This document shows, one piece after another, positions 60,463-64,000 of a DNA stretch of 64,000 nt. Origin of the DNA: VGSG01 sp040756375 (GTDB lineage Bacteria > Desulfobacterota > Desulfomonilia > Desulfomonilales > Desulfomonilaceae); assembly GCA_040756375.1 (NCBI GenBank), contig JBFLZC010000018.1:45720-109719 (forward strand), in the 5' to 3' direction. The notes beneath the pieces were generated by a model. It was not told where the DNA came from and did not search any database. It saw only the letters and a list, made by a program, of their open reading frames with translations. The first letter of the stretch is position 1. Every line of letters begins with the position of its first letter. Position numbers and translations under genes: made by a program.

Positions 60463-62718
60463 TTACCGGTAAGTAGTTAGCCCGTGGCTGTTCGTGGAGA
60501 GTCGATCCCTGGCGGAAGATCTCTCGATCAAGCGCAGGTAACGGGAATAATCCAGGGTCTTCAACAGTATCATCGCCTGCGAATAGGCGTCATGAGCTTC
60601 TCTTACTCTGCCCAGCTTCTGGAACACCTCGGCCTTGTGAGCCAGCAGCGAGGCAGACGCCCTGTCAAAGTAGTTCAAGGCTTCCGCATGCCTGCCTGCG
60701 GCTTCGTACAGAGTGGCCATCTGGTACAGAGCATTGGTTTCAGCTGCGGCGTCACCTTTTGCCCGAGCAACCCAGAGCCGCTCCAAGGAACCGACAACCA
60801 CAGGTGCATCCAGCCCCAGTTTGGTGGCGAGGTTCCGCGCTCTCTTTTCAGTCAACATCGGTAAACGAGCATTGTTGGCCGCTCGCCAGGCCGTTGTGGC
60901 CCGTGCATAATCTTCCAATGCTTGAGGCAAATCGCCGCGTTGCTCGCGCATCAGGGCGACCCGAGTGAGGAGCGGTTCCATGCCCTGAGTGAGCCTGAGT
61001 TTTTCTCTAAATCCGATGGCCGCTACCAGAGCAAACAACCCTCTGTCATTCTTCTTGCTCGCGTACGCTTCTGCGATCTGCTCAAGGACCTCTATCATCC
61101 GGACCTCTTCACCGGCCGCCCTCAATTGGGCCAGATCGGAAAGGAGGCTTTCGATGCTCCTCTTGCCTTTCTTGTCCCCCGGGGGATCCTTAAGAGCAAA
61201 GGTCTGGCGCTGAAGTCCTTTCGCAGGCTGAGGTACGGCAACAACGGCCACAGGCTTGGTATCGACTTTAGGCGATCCGACGGCAACCGGCGTCAGTTTT
61301 TCGACTCGAGCGGTCTCCTGCCGAGGCGCGGGCGCGGGACGTTTCGGCTGGGCAGAAGCAGCCTGCGGAGTAGTCGCGGACGCTTGCGAGGGCTTTCGTT
61401 CGGGCTCCGGTTCTCTAGCCGCAACTTGCGTACGACCCGTGGGAGGGGACGGAGCCGCAGTGGGACGTGAGTCCGTAGGTTGTGCCAGGAGCTTGGCATA
61501 TCCCCCGGCTGCGACCTTTTGTCGTAGCCTGACCGTGTAGCTTTCCGTCTTATCTTTCAAGCCTATTGCCTGGCTTGCCTGCGCGAGCTGAGCCAAGGTA
61601 AGCACGATTTCGTCGGAAACATTGAGCCGCTCAAATATAGAAAGGGCTCGTTCAAGAGCCGGCAACGCGCGCGGATTCTCACCCATCCGAGAGTACGCTC
61701 GGGCGATCTCCAGCAGGGTCCATGCTATGCCGTACTGGTTCTTATTCCTTTTTGCGAGCTGGAGGGCTTCCTCATACCGAACAAGGGCCTTGTTGTAGTG
61801 GGAATCCTTTGCAAAACGATATCCCTGAATGTAGAGCGTTGCAGCCTCTTCAGGAAGCTTCTCGATAGCACGCTTGCGCGCGAGTTCATCCAGCGCAGCC
61901 AAACTCTCAACCGTGGCCACAGTAACTTCAGCAGGAGCGGTCTTTGAGGCCTCTGAGGCGTGTGCGCGACTCGGTGGCTGTGGAGTCTCCTTGGGCTTGG
62001 TTGGAACTGGGCCTTCCGTCGGCTTGGCAACACGACGGGTATCCGTCTGGGTTTTCACCGGATGCGATGCCGAGGGGCCTTTCTTTTCCAGCGCAGCTAT
62101 CTTCCTTTCCAAAGCTGCAGTGGACTGGGGGTCCGGCGCCACACCCAGCGCCAACTGGTACATCTTGATCGCCTTCTCCACGTCTCCTGCGGCTTCCAAG
62201 GCTTCCGCCATGAAGACAAAAGACCGGCCGTCCAGGGGTCTCGCAGAAAAGGCTTTGCGGTAGTCCTCCATAGCCCTCGCGCGGTCTCCCATCCCCGCGT
62301 ATGCGAGTCCGCGGTTCGTGTATATCTTGCCCGCGAGTTCCCCATGCTTCAGTGCAAGCGTGAGGTCTTCAACAGCTTTTTGGTACTCCCCTTTTTCCAG
62401 GTGGAGCACTCCCCGATTATTCAAGGCCGTGGCATAATCGGGCTTGATTTCCAGAGCCCGCGTATAGTCTTGCAATGCTTGATCGAACCGGCCCAAACGT
62501 TTGTACGCGACCCCTCGGTCGTTGTACGCTCGATATGCGTGCGGATCACGATCGATCACGGCGCTTAACAGGCCGATCGCACGCTCCACGTCTCCCTGTT
62601 TCAATGCCCGGAGCCCTTCCTCGTAAGATTTGTGGCCCCGTTCGGCTGCGGCAACGGCAAAGGCCGCGGAACAGGCCCACGCGAAAATGAGGAGGAAGGT
62701 TACCAGTGCGCGCTTCAT
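60463..62718 (-). CDS. Exported TPR-repeat protein
   Basis: The 751-residue precursor has a signal peptide (about 1-25, AFAVAAAER). Five or so TPR units follow (about 28-200, with YRAYNDRGVAYKRLGRFDQA, ALNNRGVLHLEKGEYQKA and IYTNRGLAYAGMGDRARA), then a Pro/Ser/Thr-rich linker (about 215-265), further TPR-like helices (about 285-400), a second long Pro/Ala/Thr/Gln-rich linker (about 415-510) and a helical C-terminal domain (about 525-730). It is a periplasmic scaffold by the usual reading. The low-complexity linkers divide it into separately folding parts. Confidence 0.85.
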   Translation of the reverse strand: MKRALVTFLLIFAWACSAAFAVAAAERGHKSYEEGLRALKQGDVERAIGLLSAVIDRDPHAYRAYNDRGVAYKRLGRFDQALQDYTRALEIKPDYATALNNRGVLHLEKGEYQKAVEDLTLALKHGELAGKIYTNRGLAYAGMGDRARAMEDYRKAFSARPLDGRSFVFMAEALEAAGDVEKAIKMYQLALGVAPDPQSTAALERKIAALEKKGPSASHPVKTQTDTRRVAKPTEGPVPTKPKETPQPPSRAHASEASKTAPAEVTVATVESLAALDELARKRAIEKLPEEAATLYIQGYRFAKDSHYNKALVRYEEALQLAKRNKNQYGIAWTLLEIARAYSRMGENPRALPALERALSIFERLNVSDEIVLTLAQLAQASQAIGLKDKTESYTVRLRQKVAAGGYAKLLAQPTDSRPTAAPSPPTGRTQVAAREPEPERKPSQASATTPQAASAQPKRPAPAPRQETARVEKLTPVAVGSPKVDTKPVAVVAVPQPAKGLQRQTFALKDPPGDKKGKRSIESLLSDLAQLRAAGEEVRMIEVLEQIAEAYASKKNDRGLFALVAAIGFREKLRLTQGMEPLLTRVALMREQRGDLPQALEDYARATTAWRAANNARLPMLTEKRARNLATKLGLDAPVVVGSLERLWVARAKGDAAAETNALYQMATLYEAAGRHAEALNYFDRASASLLAHKAEVFQKLGRVREAHDAYSQAMILLKTLDYSRYLRLIERSSARDRLSTNSHGLTTYR

Positions 62719-62838
62719 GGATACGGCCTCTTCAAATGTGCTTGCGTCCTATCGAGGGGATTCCAACCCGTGGAGGGCGCGAGTTTCGGGTAGAAACAGC
62801 GGCTGAAATCAAAATCGACCGGTCAGCCTCAGCGGTTC

Positions 62839-63090
62839 TTACTTGTCAAGGACCCCGAACTGACCAAGAAGGTCTTTGACGCACGCGAGCGTATCTTCGA
62901 TAGCCTTGGGAACCTTGTCGATGAACGAGGCTTCCTTCAGAGCCGCTGCCAGGCTCGGGGCAGGCTTCACGGGTCCCTTTGAGCCGTTGTCATTAACTTG
63001 TATGCGTTCATAGCCGGCGGCCGTAACGCTCCCTGCAGCAAAGACGATAACGAGCGCAACCAATCCGACGACCTTTACGGTGCGACTCAT
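62839..63090 (-). CDS. Small exported protein
   Basis: From ATG 63090 (MSRTVKVVGLVALVIVFAAGSVTAAG) the 83-residue precursor has a signal peptide and a mature part of about 58 residues that ends in a helix (VPKAIEDTLACVKDLLGQFGVLDK) with one Cys. GGAGG precedes the ATG by eight bases. The open frame upstream is not coding. An extended -10 (TGCTATGAT on the minus strand, near 63145) may serve as its promoter. No family recognised. Confidence 0.65.
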   Translation of the reverse strand: MSRTVKVVGLVALVIVFAAGSVTAAGYERIQVNDNGSKGPVKPAPSLAAALKEASFIDKVPKAIEDTLACVKDLLGQFGVLDK

Positions 63091-63238
63091 CGCTGAACCT
63101 CCGTTGACTAAGGACAATACATAGAGCTTTACATTACAATCATAGCATAAATCCCCGAAAGACGCCAGTCTTATCCGAGCCGAATCCTGCCTCCCAAGTC
63201 GGCATTCCGGCCCTGCTCCAAAACCCCCGGGAGCCGCG

Positions 63239-63709
63239 ATGGCAGGAGTCACAACTGACGTGCAGTGCAACTTTTCGCTCGCGTGCGCATCTTGTAAAAT
63301 ACCGGGCTTCACATGTCCGAAGCTGATCGGTGTGCTGGAGAGGAGCATGAAAAAGATCGCGGAGCTTATGAAAGACAGACGTATTGCGCGCATTATCGAC
63401 TGGGAGCTCCATCCGTTCGACGCGGTTACCCGATATCTCGAATGGGGCACTAACTGGTCTCGAGGGCTGGATCATGCGAAGGCATGTGGCGAAGAGAGCG
63501 CCTACTTTAAGATCAACGCGATCAATAAGCCGGCAAAGCTCGTGCTTGTGCGCCAAAGCCACCATGATTACGAAGTGATTTCGGAAGTCGAGGCGCCCCA
63601 GGAGCTCATCGATGAGTCTGTAGAGCAATTCGCTTGCCGGAACGCGGCCTGCGGCATTAGCGACCGACTCCGGTCGTGGCTCAAGGCAGAGGCGAACAAA
63701 CACACATGA
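63239..63709 (+). CDS. Hypothetical protein with an optional Cys-rich N-terminus
   Basis: The 156-residue reading from ATG 63239 has Cys at 10, 16, 19 and 26 (QCNFSLACASCKIPGFTC), and GGGAG precedes it by five bases. An in-frame ATG at 63347 (MKKIAELMKDRRIARI) also has AGGAG directly before it and would drop the Cys part. The rest reads YLEWGTNWSRGLDHAKACGEESAYFKINAINKPAKLVLVRQSH, with no family that I recognise. Two further Cys near the end (FACRNAACGI) suggest that the N-terminal Cys are real. Confidence 0.55.
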   Translation: MAGVTTDVQCNFSLACASCKIPGFTCPKLIGVLERSMKKIAELMKDRRIARIIDWELHPFDAVTRYLEWGTNWSRGLDHAKACGEESAYFKINAINKPAKLVLVRQSHHDYEVISEVEAPQELIDESVEQFACRNAACGISDRLRSWLKAEANKHT

Positions 63710-64000
63710 CGGGTTGGATAACCCTTTCCTGTCTGGTTCCGACACGAGGGACACGCTTGAAGCAATAGCAGGTATAGGAGTCTTCGGTGGAGTGGGTTGG
63801 GGAAGGTCTCTTTTTGCACAAGGATTGTTTCTTTTGCTCCGCAAGGGTCCAGAGGGTCACTTGCTCAGCTTGAGGCTGCCTGCGTCCAGGATGGACGCCC
63901 CGATAGTAGCCCGGCGATTTATCGCCGGGAATCAGTGGTCAACAAAAAATTTCTTCATCCCCAGGTGGGGGGGGGGCGCCCCGAGGGGGGAGGCGCGCGC
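63710..64000. other. Non-coding right end with hairpin and G-rich run
   Basis: A perfect palindrome, CCCGGCGAT-TT-ATCGCCGGG, lies at 63910-63929 and is REP-like. The last forty bases are runs of G and C (from about 63961) with no plausible coding; they look like a contig end or a poorly resolved assembly. No gene is supported here. Confidence 0.55.

Overview
The window is a 64 kb stretch of a bacterial chromosome of fairly high GC (judged by eye in the mid-to-upper 50s per cent). It contains no rRNA and only one tRNA. The gene content suggests a strictly or largely anaerobic Desulfobacterota (former Deltaproteobacteria) lineage of the Desulfomonile/Syntrophobacter kind. The pointers are a NuoG-type iron-sulfur/molybdopterin subunit, many GAF/PAS two-component proteins without DNA-binding outputs, LutABC-type lactate oxidation genes, hydantoinase/ketone-carboxylase-like genes with a PaaK-type ligase, several acyl-CoA ligases, a PilS/PilR pair and many small palindromic repeats. 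The taxonomic statement is inference. The first gene is cut by the left edge, and the right edge ends in a G-rich low-complexity run that looks like a contig end.

Layout. 1-8.1 kb (+): the NuoG-like subunit, then two REC-GAF response regulators, a HAMP/PAS histidine kinase and an overlapping REC-PAS-histidine kinase, which together look like one phosphorelay. 8.2-11.1 kb: a tRNA-Arg(CCG) followed by at least three extra copies of its 3' part. One pair of copies is 185 bp long, 94% identical and exactly 969 bp apart. Between and beside the copies sit a DUF2442 gene and a BrnT/BrnA toxin-antitoxin pair, and no integrase is visible. 11.1-13.9 kb (-): an exported molybdenum hydroxylase of the IorAB type. 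15.3-19.3 kb: an acyl-CoA ligase, an alkyl-sulfatase and an orphan VapB-like antitoxin. 19.4-21.8 kb (-): a GH57/DUF3536 glycosidase. 22.1-27.9 kb (+): a HyuA-HyuB-PaaK operon behind a near-consensus sigma-70 promoter, then a GGCT-like gene.

28-34 kb: a cNMP-binding protein with a Cys-rich tail, a RAYT transposase flanked by inverted REP hairpins, a YqiJ-YqiK (NfeD/flotillin) pair and a secreted beta-helix protein, with two copies of a short inverted-repeat element. 34-39 kb: an ATPase-GNAT fusion and SpoIIM on the minus strand, divergent from RDD and a polytopic membrane protein on the plus strand. 39.5-41.9 kb: a second BrnT/BrnA pair and a Ycf46-type AAA ATPase. 41.9-44.2 kb: an AT-richer methyltransferase, a small membrane protein and a decayed IS1380-type transposase tail. 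44.2-49.3 kb (-): P1 peptidase, a CarD-like zinc protein, a cytidylate-kinase-like/BON fusion and lutABC.

49.5-52.7 kb (+): a three-module glycosyltransferase fusion overlapping an NAD-dependent epimerase. 52.7-59.1 kb (-): a small unknown protein, PyrF, the PilR/PilS-type regulatory pair and an acyl-CoA ligase with an altered phosphate-binding loop. 59.2-63.7 kb: small secreted or membrane proteins and a large TPR protein. The best candidates for something undescribed are the serial tRNA-tail duplications with their hairpin-converted forms, the triple glycosyltransferase fusion and the HyuAB-PaaK operon.
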